Shown: positions 54,307-62,343, numbered from the stretch's first letter. The stretch is 64,000 nucleotides of DNA from Erythrobacter sp. (GCF_024305245.1 NZ_JAMWYX010000008.1:107233-171232), one strand, 5' to 3'. The notes: generated from the letters alone by a model not told the origin. Program-made: numbers and translations.

Positions 54307-54699
54307 ATGAACCGGGCGAAAGCGGGCCTTGCCTATTGGGGCATCATCTTCGCGCTGGGCTTCGTGCTCGGCACCATCCGCACGCTGTGGCTGGCACCGC
54401 TGGTCGGACTCTTGCCCGCGACCGCACTCGAATTGCCGCTGATGCTGACGGCAAGCTGGTTCGCGGCTAGCTGGCTGATGCGGCGATTCGGTATCGGCAC
54501 CGGCGGAGCGGCGCTGGTGGTGGGTGCGCTCGCCTTCACGCTGCTGATGGTGGCCGAATACGCGCTGGCGGTGGTTCTGGCGCGGCAGACCCCCGCGCAA
54601 TGGCTCGCGGGCCTCGGCCAGCCGCACGCGCTGCTGGGACTGGCGGGACAGGTGATATTCGCGCTGATCCCGTGGTGGCGGGCGGGGCGGAGTGCCTAA
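54307..54699 (+). CDS. Small four-helix membrane protein
   Basis: 130 residues with four hydrophobic segments (AYWGIIFALGFVLGTIRTLWL, LPLMLTASWFAASWLM, GAALVVGALAFTLLMVAEYAL, and HALLGLAGQVIFALI). Function is unknown. The ATG at 54307 is preferred, with GGAAGG 10 bases upstream. It is the last gene before the base composition changes. Confidence 0.65.
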   Translation: MNRAKAGLAYWGIIFALGFVLGTIRTLWLAPLVGLLPATALELPLMLTASWFAASWLMRRFGIGTGGAALVVGALAFTLLMVAEYALAVVLARQTPAQWLAGLGQPHALLGLAGQVIFALIPWWRAGRSA

Positions 54700-54704
54700 C
54701 GCCG

Positions 54705-54850
54705 CCGAAAACGGAAGTAACAGATTTGGGTTCCAAAACTTCCGTACATATTGTTTTATAGATCAAAAATCGTCGAATTGCCAGTTCCAAATTTCCAAAA
54801 GTAAGCACCGGATAATCACCGAAATCAAGTTGCATTTGGCCCAGGAAAGG
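54705..54850. other. AT-rich patch marking the island edge
   Basis: Strikingly lower GC than the surroundings. It contains a perfect inverted repeat (ACGGAAGT at 54711-54718 with ACTTCCGT at 54738-54745) and three TTCCAAA repeats (54731, 54785, 54793). It could be a regulatory or attachment region; nothing decisive is visible. Confidence 0.5.
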
Positions 54851-54867
54851 ACATTCGTGCGGGCATC

Positions 54868-55140
54868 TCATCGTCCGTAGCGGCCAGGAGGGTGGATTGG
54901 CGTCATTCGATCCGGGATATGTTCCGTTGTGGCAATGCCCGAAGCGGCCAAACGAGCCTGCTGGGATTCTTCCACGTTCTCCCGGATGATAGCGGTTGCT
55001 TCGATTAGATCTTCAGACGCCGCTTTGGCCCTGAGATGCAGTGCCCCGTTGCAGAAAGCACGGGCGAAGGCGGCGCCATGAAATTCAGAAACATATCTTC
55101 TGCCCTTGCTGCCGGATATTATCGCCGACGTCAGGCACGA
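54868..55140 (-). pseudogene. Possible C-terminal gene remnant
   Basis: A frame open for about 90 codons on the minus strand ends at 54868 and reads like real protein (EFHGAAFARAFCNGALHLRA, then AIIRENVEESQQARLAASGI). It has no plausible start codon and is closed upstream by a stop at 55141-55143. It fits a truncated 3' gene end; family is not recognised. Confidence 0.3.
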
Positions 55141-55198
55141 TCATTTCGCGATGTCATATTCCGCGACAGTTGTGGACGCCTGAGGCCAATCCAATAGT

Positions 55199-55648
55199 AT
55201 GGGTGCTGGCATGATGTTCAGCTATCTCGTTCTTGCGCTGCAGGCCTTCACAGTGCCTGCAGGGCAGGATTTCAACTGCACACCCACCCGTGTCTGGGAT
55301 GGGGACGGACCCGTCTGGTGCGCCGAAGGGCCGAGGCTACGGCTTTCCGGAATAGCGGCGCGCGAGCTGGATGGCAGCTGTTCGTCCGGTCACCCGTGTC
55401 CGACCAGCGATCCGCTTGCTTCGAGAGATGCGCTTGTTTCGCTGCTTGGAACCCGGACGGGTGAGGGGCGCCATGGGCATATCCTTGTTTCCGGGCCGAC
55501 CATGCGCTGTACCTCGACAGGAAGCGCTGGTGGCAACCGAACCGGGGCATGGTGTGTATCGCCGAAGTCAGGGGATATCAGCTGTGCCATGGTCCGCGGC
55601 GGCTGGGCTGCGCGTTGGGAGCTGTTTTGGCAAGGACATCGCTGCTGA
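55199..55648 (+). CDS. Thermonuclease-like (SNase) protein
   Basis: 149 residues. A signal-peptide-like N-terminus (MMFSYLVLALQAFTVPAG) precedes CTPTRVWDGDGPVWCAEGPR and LRLSGIAARELDGSC, the first active-site segments of staphylococcal-nuclease-like proteins (Arg and Glu positions visible). The C-terminal part ends in GWAARWELFWQGHRC. Such short SNase proteins are common on mobile elements of sphingomonads. The stop overlaps the next start (TGATG). Confidence 0.7.
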   Translation: MGAGMMFSYLVLALQAFTVPAGQDFNCTPTRVWDGDGPVWCAEGPRLRLSGIAARELDGSCSSGHPCPTSDPLASRDALVSLLGTRTGEGRHGHILVSGPTMRCTSTGSAGGNRTGAWCVSPKSGDISCAMVRGGWAARWELFWQGHRC

Positions 55649-55782
55649 TGAAAGACTGGGGCACCGACCCTGACGAAAAGCCTGACCGCCGGGTCTGGAC
55701 TGAGGCGGTTGCGCTCGGTATTGCCGTCGTTGCAGCCTATCTGGCCGTCGCCTATCTTCTCGCGATGTCCTTGCTTGAGTGA
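55648..55782 (+). CDS. Very small membrane protein
   Basis: 44 residues: acidic N-terminus (MKDWGTDPDEKPDRRVW) and one helix (AVALGIAVVAAYLAVAYLLA). Translationally coupled to the SNase-like gene by a one-base stop/start overlap. Confidence 0.6.
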   Translation: MKDWGTDPDEKPDRRVWTEAVALGIAVVAAYLAVAYLLAMSLLE

Positions 55783-55830
55783 CGGCGATCGGGGCTATAA
55801 CGGACGCGTGTCGAAGACCTCGCACGCAGA

Positions 55831-56116
55831 ACGTCCGGATCAGCGGCTCACAACTTCGACAACGACAGAGAACTGGGTCGCAAGCCGCTATTCCGCAATC
55901 GGGCCGATCCCGGTCAGGCGCGATCGCGAAGCCAATGTGGCAACTTCAGACGTCTGCTCGCCGGGTCACACCGCTCTCAAATCAGCGGTCGGCGTCCCAG
56001 GGACAGCTCGTTATAAAAAGGGATTCGGCTCGCTGAGCATCGAGCTAGCCGCGGACATTCCGGTCTGGCTCCGGCTTCATCGCTTCCGATATGATACTGG
56101 TTTCTAGCAGGATCAT
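55831..56116 (-). pseudogene. Decayed FitB/VapC-type PIN toxin
   Basis: From the ATG overlapping the fitA stop, the frame reads MILLETSIISEAMKPEPD and NVRG, then a TAG where FitB proteins have Trp (56045-56047). LDAQRAESLFITS follows in frame. Further along, nucleotides matching a PIN C-terminus (IAAIAAC-like) remain but are frameshifted, and roughly 60-70 codons are missing in the middle. The first catalytic Asp of LDTNxISE is Glu. The toxin is clearly non-functional. Confidence 0.7.
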
Positions 56117-56367
56117 CCAAACCACATCGGCGGCGGCGGGTTCATGTCACGGGCCGCTTCAAGCGCTTCCACGTCGTCGTTCGAAAGGTGGCTGGCCTGA
56201 TTCATCTGCGCCAGAGCACTTCCGACCCGGAGGCGCCCGTCAGGACGAAGCAGCTGTTCGAGGATTTCGCGAGCTTCGTCCTCGGGGCTCCGGTGATTCT
56301 CGATCGCACGAAGTCTGAGCGCACGAAGTGCGTTCTGCGAGAGCCCGTGAAGATTGATGGTGACCAA
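56113..56367 (-). CDS. FitA-like ribbon-helix-helix antitoxin
   Basis: 84 residues: an N-terminal RHH DNA-binding domain (MVTINLHGLSQNALRALRLR) followed by AIENHRSPEDEAREILEQLL, then a C-terminal toxin-neutralising tail. The start is TTG at 56367, with GAGAGG upstream. The stop overlaps the decayed toxin start (ATGA), the usual fitAB layout. The antitoxin frame is intact although the toxin is dead. Confidence 0.8.
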   Translation of the reverse strand: MVTINLHGLSQNALRALRLRAIENHRSPEDEAREILEQLLRPDGRLRVGSALAQMNQASHLSNDDVEALEAARDMNPPPPMWFG

Positions 56368-56973
56368 TTTGCATCCTCTCGGCTCACTGCCGCTCGCACC
56401 ACACGGGCGTCGAAGGCCGTGCAGTGTGGGCGGGGCGCTGCATCGCAACCCGCCAGGTGATGTCCATGCGGATCGCGGTAACGCAAGGTTGGTTCCGTTA
56501 GTGCTCGGCCGTATCACCGGCCATCTCACCCCCTGTCAGGAGCGCCAGCGTCCGGCATGTCCTCAGCGGGGGCACGTCGGGTCTCGTCCGAAGCAGGCCC
56601 TGTACACATGCGCAAGACAGCTTGCATCGTCCGGGAAGGCTGAAAAACTCCTGCAAGCTGGTTCCATTATAACCCGGACGGTTCGAACGATGACCCGAAG
56701 GGGCATAGCCAAGGTTGAAGACCGGCATTTCTGCTCCGCGCCATGGAGTCCCGAATGTTCTGAAATATCAGCAGTTCGTGATTGATCAAGCCCGGCTGGT
56801 CGGCGGGTTCGCGGTCGTCCGGAGCGAACGGCAGGTTCTGTCCGGTCCCTATTTTCGTCTCCGGTTGCGCGATTCTCGCGTGTGCGGCGCTTGTTGTACG
56901 TAGCTTGATCCCGCGATGCCGATCGTGTCGCCTCCCCTTCAGGAGCACAGGGTCAGAGTGATGGGCCAGAGTG
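56368..56973. other. Non-coding or unrecognised stretch of the island
   Basis: About 600 bases without a credible gene. The available frames lack ribosome binding sites and protein-like composition; a plus-strand frame at 56715-56903 is weakly protein-like (VLKYQQFVIDQARLVGGFAV). Nothing else is recognised. Confidence 0.4.
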
Positions 56974-57195
56974 ATGAGCATGACGCGCGCGCACGAGATA
57001 TGGGCGATGGCTCTCTGGGTCGAGACGCACCACGCGGCAGACGGCCATGATGTGATTGCGGATCGCATTGCCGCTCTGGAGGACAAAGGCGAGCATGAGG
57101 GTGCGGCGCTGTGGCGTGCGGTGGGGAGGCACTACGCACAGCTGAGAACCGGCATTATCCCGATCCATGGCCAGCCAGAGACCCGGTCACATTAG
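56974..57195 (+). CDS. DUF6961 family protein
   Basis: About 73 residues (MTRAHEIWAMALWVETHHAA, then RIAALEDKGEHEGAALWRAV). This matches a short helical family found mainly in sphingomonads, often on accessory DNA. ATG 56974 or 56980 may be the start. Function is unknown. Confidence 0.75.
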   Translation: MSMTRAHEIWAMALWVETHHAADGHDVIADRIAALEDKGEHEGAALWRAVGRHYAQLRTGIIPIHGQPETRSH

Positions 57196-57255
57196 CGCTG
57201 TCCTACTCCGAACATAATGTGAACATAGGGGCCTGTCATCGAAGCGGAGGCCCTC

Positions 57256-57348
57256 ATGTTGATACTCGATCCGGCGGTCATCGCCGCCCTTGCCGTCCTC
57301 GTCACCGCCATCTCGGCGCTCGTATGGTCTGTCAGGCGCAAGCCCTAG
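57256..57348 (+). CDS. 30-residue single-helix membrane peptide
   Basis: MLILDPAVIAALAVLVTAIS then ALVWSVRRKP: one helix with a basic C-terminal end. GGAGG (57246-57250) lies 5 bases before the ATG, a strong argument for translation. It is 60 bases after DUF6961. Confidence 0.6.
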   Translation: MLILDPAVIAALAVLVTAISALVWSVRRKP

Positions 57349-57562
57349 AAGCAACAGGCGCACAGCGCGCAAGGAACCGTTCCGTCCCCCGCCTTCCGGC
57401 GTAACGCAGTGCTGCGGTCTGCAAAGTGGTCAGCTCCAGGTCGGCGTTGCAGGCGAACGCCATCAGCGTGCCGCCCGACAGGCATGACGATCCTGTTCGA
57501 GGTCCCGCGCATCAAACGGGAGGGTGAGGGAAAACCTGTTCCGGTTCGTACCCTGTGGGTAC
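57349..57562. other. Unassigned stretch with perfect hairpin
   Basis: No convincing gene. TCGTACCC (57546-57553) and GGGTACGA (57557-57564) form a perfect 8-bp hairpin with a 3-base loop, right at the left end of repeat copy A. Confidence 0.45.
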
Positions 57563-57800
57563 GAGGCCTTCCCGTGCGCCGGAGCTGGCATGGCGTCTCC
57601 GGCCGCCCCGTCAAGCGACCCTGCTCCCGGGGGCGCGGCATTGATCGTTGGGCCCCGCGCGCACGCCGCCCGCCGCTGGCGTGGATCAGGGACCGGCCTG
57701 TCCGGTGACCTGGCCCCTCCGGGAGCGTCCGACTCCGGTCATGACAGATCGTCTGGCTGCTGGCCGGGTGCGCGTTGTTGGCCGGGGCAGCCCGCTGGTC
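57563..57800 (+). repeat. Diverged direct repeat, copy A
   Basis: Similar along its length to 61669-61976 in the same orientation. Matching blocks include AGGCCTTCCC, CGTCTCCGGC, CCCTTCAAGCG-like, GGGCCCCGC, CCGGTCATGA, GGGTGCGCG and GCCGGGGCAG. It lies left of the trehalase/amidohydrolase pair. Confidence 0.75.
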
Positions 57801-57858
57801 AGCGTGTCGCTGATGTCGCGGCGACCAGAAACTCGTCTTCAACCAGGAAGAGACGCAT
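57799..57858 (-). pseudogene. Response regulator N-terminal remnant
   Basis: MRLFLVEDEFLVAATSATR then a stop, on the minus strand. The LVEDE(F) motif is the start of a receiver domain; everything after 19 codons is replaced by repeat copy A. Confidence 0.4.
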
Positions 57859-57945
57859 GCCGGACGATGATGGCATTGAGTCCACCGGGACCGCGACCAG
57901 CAGCAATTTGTGCGGCTCCCCGAGGAGCAATAGCGCGGGTGATCC

Positions 57946-59523
57946 TTATCGCGCCTCACGCCCGGCGCCGGTTTCGTCCAGTTCCGCGATCAGTGCCCGG
58001 GTCACACCATTGGTCCAGCCGAAACCGTCCTGCAGCGGATACTCGCCGCCGCCGCCCGGGCGCTGCTCTTCAATATCGTACTTTTCGAGCATCTTGCCGG
58101 TCCCGCGCCAGGTTCGCTCGACAGTCGCGACCCAGCGCGCCGCAATTGTGCGGGCCAGAGCATGCTCACCATAGTTTTTCAGCGCTTCGGCCGCGACCCA
58201 TTGCAGCGGCGCCCAGCCATTGGGCGCGTCCCACTGCTGGCCGGTCCGCGCAAGTGTGGTACGCAGGCCCCCGGGCGCCAGCAGGTCCTTGCGAACGGTC
58301 GAGGCGACCGCGCGTGCCTGATCCCGGGACGCGATTCCGGCGAACAGCGGATAGAGCGTGGCTGCCGACAAGACCGGCGTCAGGCGCCGGGACTCGCGAT
58401 CCCAATCACCGAAGCGCGCCTGCGACCCATTCCAAAGATACCGGTTTATGGCTGCATGACGTCGCTCGGCCAGCGCCGCGAAGGTGCCGGCACATGCCGC
58501 CTCCGCACTCGCGCGGCACCGCCGCGCGATCGTGGTCTCCAGCGTCCACAACAGGCTGTTGAGATCGACCGGGACAATGTCGGTGGTGCGGATCGTCGCC
58601 AGCCGGGCGGGGTCCGAGAGCCAGCGCGAAGAGAAGTCCCAGCCGCTTTCCGCCCCGGCGCGAAGGTGTCGATAGACAATGGCCGGATCGCGATTGCTTT
58701 CGCGCGCGGTGGCCACATCCTCGGCCCAGCTCTCGTCGCGCGGGGTTGCCTTGTCGTCCCAGTAGCGGTTGAGCAGCGAGCCGTCCGGCATCCGCACCAC
58801 CCGCTCGCAGGCGCCGTGTGTTCCGGCGCAGGCCGCACCGCGCATCCAATAGGCGTGCTCGGCCCGCAGCGCCGCCAGCCGCGCCCTGGCGAGCGCGGGC
58901 GAATCATTGTCGGACAGGCCCACCATCAACGCGAAGAACGGCGGCTGGGAGCGGCTGAGGTAATAGCTCCGTGTGCCATTGGGGATATGGCCGTAACGTT
59001 CGATCAGGCTGACAAAATCGGCGAGCATCGCCTCGACCAGGTCGTCCCGCCCGTCGACCTTCAGCCCCAGCATGGTGAAGTAGCTGTCCCAGTAGTAGAT
59101 CTCGCGGAAGCGTCCACCCGGCACGACATAGGGCGCCGGCAGCGCCAGTGCCGAAGACCCGGCAGGCGGATCGAGCGGTGGGCGGGTGAGCTGCGGCCAC
59201 AGGCCGCCGATATGCGCCACGAGATTATCGGCGGTGTCCTGCGCCCCGTCCCCCGGGAGAATGAAATGCCGTTCGACGAACGCCCGCAGCGCCTCGCGGG
59301 TTGCCGGACGCTCCTGCTCGTAGGCGGTCAGGATTGCTTCGGGCCGCGCCCGCGCCGTGGCGTCGACGAAGGTCTTGCCATCGTCGAAGACCCTCTCGCG
59401 CTGCACGGCTTCGAACAGAGGACCGTAAAGCTCCGCCGGGCTCGGCGGGGCGGCGCTCGCGGCCCCCGGCAGCATCAGGGCGGCGACCGCAATCATTGCA
59501 CGCAAAAGGATGGATCGGCTCAA
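57946..59523 (-). CDS. treA: Periplasmic trehalase (GH37)
   Basis: Hydrolyses trehalose to two glucose molecules. A signal peptide (SILLRAMIAVAALMLPGAASA, cleavage near residue 24) puts it in the periplasm. GH37 signature 1, PGGRFREIYYWDSYF, is at residues 135-149; signature 2, QWDAPNGWAPLQW, at 430-442; the Gly-rich loop GGGGEYPLQDGFGWTNG near 490. The likely catalytic Asp296 (SGWDFSSRW) and Glu480 (LEKYDI) are present. The start is TTG 59523, with GGAGAA upstream. It is island cargo with no trehalose transport gene nearby. Confidence 0.92.
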   Translation of the reverse strand: MSRSILLRAMIAVAALMLPGAASAAPPSPAELYGPLFEAVQRERVFDDGKTFVDATARARPEAILTAYEQERPATREALRAFVERHFILPGDGAQDTADNLVAHIGGLWPQLTRPPLDPPAGSSALALPAPYVVPGGRFREIYYWDSYFTMLGLKVDGRDDLVEAMLADFVSLIERYGHIPNGTRSYYLSRSQPPFFALMVGLSDNDSPALARARLAALRAEHAYWMRGAACAGTHGACERVVRMPDGSLLNRYWDDKATPRDESWAEDVATARESNRDPAIVYRHLRAGAESGWDFSSRWLSDPARLATIRTTDIVPVDLNSLLWTLETTIARRCRASAEAACAGTFAALAERRHAAINRYLWNGSQARFGDWDRESRRLTPVLSAATLYPLFAGIASRDQARAVASTVRKDLLAPGGLRTTLARTGQQWDAPNGWAPLQWVAAEALKNYGEHALARTIAARWVATVERTWRGTGKMLEKYDIEEQRPGGGGEYPLQDGFGWTNGVTRALIAELDETGAGREAR

Positions 59524-60006
59524 CTCGTATTCTCCTGACCGGCAGCCCCGGAAAAGCGTGGTCATCCGTGAACCGGACCGGACAGCCGTGAATGGGGCGC
59601 GTCGGCACCGCGCCAGATTACAGCGCTTCCGGCGCCCGGGCATTGCTCTGTGCCAGCTCGACACTATTCGTGAAGTTCTCGGCTTGGAGCTGCAGAGTCC
59701 AGCGATCGTCGATATCGGGTGCCGCGCGGACGATCAACGAAAAGCGGTGCGCACAGACCGCGGGCCGATCGACCCCGGTTCCGATCCGGGATGCGACGGT
59801 CGAGCCCGTCTCCGACGCGGAAGCGCAAGCCCGAACCCGGGATGGCGGCTTCAGTCCTGTTTGCGCCGGCAGCCGGAATTCTCGGGTCGACCGCTTTGCG
59901 GACACTGCCCATTTGTAAGCCGTTCGCCGCGCTTGCGCGATCGCGAATGCCGCTTGAGAGTGCCTGACGCAGCAGCTAGATCGTGGGCGGTGCGGAAGGG
60001 GAATAT
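59524..60006. other. Divergent promoter region with possible remnant
   Basis: Promoters for treA and the amidohydrolase must lie here. A minus-strand frame at 59618-59905 ends RFSLIVRAAPDIDDRWTLQL and QAENFTNS, resembling the end of an outer-membrane or carbohydrate-related protein, but no family could be named; it may be a fragment of a third cargo gene. Confidence 0.4.
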
Positions 60007-61305
60007 ATGAAAACAGGAATTTTCGCGGCAGCTCTTGGCCTATCGGTCATCATGCCGCCGATCGCTGCGGCGCAGACAACCATTATTCACGCGGGTCGCC
60101 TGATCGACGTGCCTGGCGAACCTCCGCGCGGACCATCGACAATCATTATCGATGATGGCCTGATCGTTTCGGTGGAGGATGGCTATGCGCAAATTCCCGA
60201 CGGCGCCGCGTTCATCGACCTGAGCGATCAGACGGTGCTCCCCGGCCTGATCGATAGCCACGTGCATCTGACCAGCGATGCCGGCGGCCTGGCAGGGCAG
60301 CTGGAAGCCGTCACACTATCCCCCGCCACCCAGGCCTTCAATGCGCAGGCCAATGGGATGAAGACGCTGCGCGCGGGCTTCACCACGGTCCGTAATTTGG
60401 GCGACGGCGACGGAGCGGTGTTGGCGCTGCGCGACGCGATCAATGCCGGCAAGACGATGGGGCCGCGGATCGTTGATGCCGGTTCCAGCTTGTCGGGTAC
60501 GGCTGGCCACTCCGATGACGCACTCGGCTATCGTGACGAACTGCGCCCCTTTTTCGCGGGTGCGGGCACAACCTGTGACGGGGCGGAAGACTGTCGCCGC
60601 GCGACCCGGCAACAAATCGGGCGCGGTGCCGACGTGATCAAGATGACCATCACCGGCGGGGTCAACAGCCGCATCGGCGCGGGTCTGGGCAGCCAGATGT
60701 TCGATGATGAAGCGGCGGCGGTCGTTGCCACGGCGCGGATGTTCGGGCGCAAGGTGGCGGTCCATTCGCATGGCGCCGACGGGACGCTGCAGGCGCTGAA
60801 ACTCGGGGTCGATTCGATCGAACATGGCACGATGCTGACCGAGGAAGTGATCGCGCTGTGGGCCAAGAGCAAAACCTACTATGTCCCGACGCTGTCGACG
60901 GTGAACGGGTATAAGGAAAGACTTGCGGCCAACCCCGATGCCTATGAACCCGACGTCCTCGCCAAGATCAATTGGCGCATCGATATCACCGGCAAGACGC
61001 TTGAGGTGCTTGTCCCGCGCGGCGTGCGCATAGCCTTCGGCACCGACGCTGGTGTGTCGAAACATGGCCGCAACGGCGATGAATTCGAACTCATGGTCGC
61101 ACACGGAATGACGCCCGAAAGCGCGCTGATCGCAGCCACGATCAACGCCGCTGACCTGCTCGGCCTGTCTGATCAGATCGGCACGATCGCACCGGGCAAG
61201 AGCGCCGACATCATCGCGGTCGCAGGCGATCCCCTGGCAGATGTGTCGACCTTCCAAAATGTCCGGTTCGTCATGGCGCGTGGCGCGGTGCTCGAGCTGG
61301 AATAG
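60007..61305 (+). CDS. Secreted metal-dependent amidohydrolase
   Basis: The 432-residue protein has a signal peptide (residues 1-22). Metal ligands: His85 and His87 (DSHVHLT), carbamylated Lys212 (VIKMTITGGVNS), His253/His255 (VAVHSHG), His273 (SIEHG) and Asp347 (FGTDAGV). The pattern fits the binuclear amidohydrolase subgroup that includes Xaa-Arg/Lys dipeptidases (prolidase-like). GGAAGGGG lies just before the ATG at 60007. It is divergent from treA. Confidence 0.9.
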   Translation: MKTGIFAAALGLSVIMPPIAAAQTTIIHAGRLIDVPGEPPRGPSTIIIDDGLIVSVEDGYAQIPDGAAFIDLSDQTVLPGLIDSHVHLTSDAGGLAGQLEAVTLSPATQAFNAQANGMKTLRAGFTTVRNLGDGDGAVLALRDAINAGKTMGPRIVDAGSSLSGTAGHSDDALGYRDELRPFFAGAGTTCDGAEDCRRATRQQIGRGADVIKMTITGGVNSRIGAGLGSQMFDDEAAAVVATARMFGRKVAVHSHGADGTLQALKLGVDSIEHGTMLTEEVIALWAKSKTYYVPTLSTVNGYKERLAANPDAYEPDVLAKINWRIDITGKTLEVLVPRGVRIAFGTDAGVSKHGRNGDEFELMVAHGMTPESALIAATINAADLLGLSDQIGTIAPGKSADIIAVAGDPLADVSTFQNVRFVMARGAVLELE

Positions 61306-61360
61306 TCGGCCGGTAAGGATCATGCATGGCTGGTGTTTGGAAGAATTTGCCGGCTTTGTA

Positions 61361-61636
61361 TCAGGTCAGCTGAATGATCCTGGCGTCGTGCGTTTTCCAC
61401 CCGCTTGCGGTCATTGACGACAGTTCGGCGTGCGCCTGATACCGGACGGGCAGCAAGGCGGGTTGATCGCCGAACAACAGAGTTTTGGCAAAGTCCGTCT
61501 GCAGTGACCAGCGTGGACTCCCGTCGCTCTGGTCAGCGAGCATCAACCGGTGCCCGACGCCTTGCAAGCGCGTTGGGCGATTCGGATTCGCCGTCATGGA
61601 CGAAGGGTAGCGCAGTCTCGCAACGCAGCGCATCAA
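61361..61636 (-). CDS. Possible small protein
   Basis: 91 codons; the C-terminal half is protein-like (GVGHRLMLADQSDGSPRWSL, then LPVRYQAHAELSSM). It is convergent with the amidohydrolase. No family and no ribosome binding site are evident, so it may be a remnant. Confidence 0.3.
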   Translation of the reverse strand: MMRCVARLRYPSSMTANPNRPTRLQGVGHRLMLADQSDGSPRWSLQTDFAKTLLFGDQPALLPVRYQAHAELSSMTASGWKTHDARIIQLT

Positions 61637-61668
61637 GGACGGTGGCTTGGGGAAGGGGGAAGATGGGG

Positions 61669-61976
61669 AAGGCCTTCCCCTGAGCCGAAGCCGGACTCCC
61701 GTCTCCGGCTACCCCTTCAAGCGGGGACACCCCGCAACGCCCCGAAAGAAGCGGAGCGGGGCTGATGACGCGCACTGTCCCGCGCATCTGACAATGCGCT
61801 CCTGAGGGCGCGACCTTTTCTGTTCCGGGCCCCGCACGCACTCCGCCTTCGGCCGGCACATTGCAGGGATCAGCCTGTCAGGCGACTTGGCCCCGCCGGA
61901 GCGTCCGATCCCGGTCATGATGCATTGCCGGCCTGCAGCCGGGGTGCGCGCTGTTTGCCGGGGCAGCGCGCTGGTC
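61669..61976 (+). repeat. Diverged direct repeat, copy B
   Basis: Counterpart of 57563-57800, with an extra internal segment of about 70 bases. It is rich in stems: the palindrome GGGGAAGGCCTTCCCC (61665-61680) at its left end, and GCGCGCTG (61946-61953) with CAGCGCGC (61964-61971) at its right. It lies upstream of ardC. Confidence 0.75.
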
Positions 61977-62010
61977 GCTCGCCGTCCATGAGGCACGGGG
62001 GGCTGCGGAC

Positions 62011-62084
62011 GGCGCGCGGAGGTGATTTCGCGTGACATGCGACATGTCACGGGCCCGGTATTCACGCCGAAATCACTGCGCGCC
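62011..62084. promoter_or_regulatory. Nested palindrome upstream of ardC
   Basis: The outer stem is GGCGCGC plus GTGATTTCG (62011-62017, 62022-62030) with CGAAATCAC plus GCGCGCC (62068-62076, 62078-62084). Inside is a second perfect palindrome, GTGACATG-CGA-CATGTCAC (62032-62050). It is about 260 bases upstream of ardC. Candidate operator, transfer-related site or single-strand promoter. Confidence 0.6.
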
Positions 62085-62343
62085 GCCGTTGCTGGTGTCA
62101 TCCCGCGAAAGGCGCGGGGTGGGCGGCGCGCCCGTCTGGGCACGGTCCGGCCAGCCGCAACCCGGCCTCTGTGAGGACCGGGTCTTCCATTCCATTGCAG
62201 TCCTTGCCGCACGGGCTGGTGAGCCCGCCATTTGCGGCATGCGGATGCGGCTGCCCGCCCCGCGCCTTCCTGGTCGCTGTCACCGCCCACCCCGCCCCTT
62301 CCGCCGGGCCGGTGTGTGGGGAGTTGGGAAGTTCGGGAGACGG
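62085..62343. other. ardC leader region
   Basis: About 260 bases without a credible gene between the nested palindrome and the ardC start. GGGAG at 62333-62337 is the likely ribosome binding site. Confidence 0.45.

Noticed and set aside
54692..54880. Plus-strand frame across the AT-rich patch
   Set aside because: Weak GTG start within the preceding gene's stop region and no ribosome binding site; an opposing minus-strand frame (54536-54871) is equally unsupported.
55809..56107. Plus-strand frame between the small membrane peptide and fitA
   Set aside because: Lies antisense to the decayed FitB toxin, whose minus-strand translation is recognisable; no ribosome binding site.
56640..56710. tRNA-like TTCGAA segment in the island
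   Set aside because: GGTTCGAAC is present but no cloverleaf could be drawn around it.
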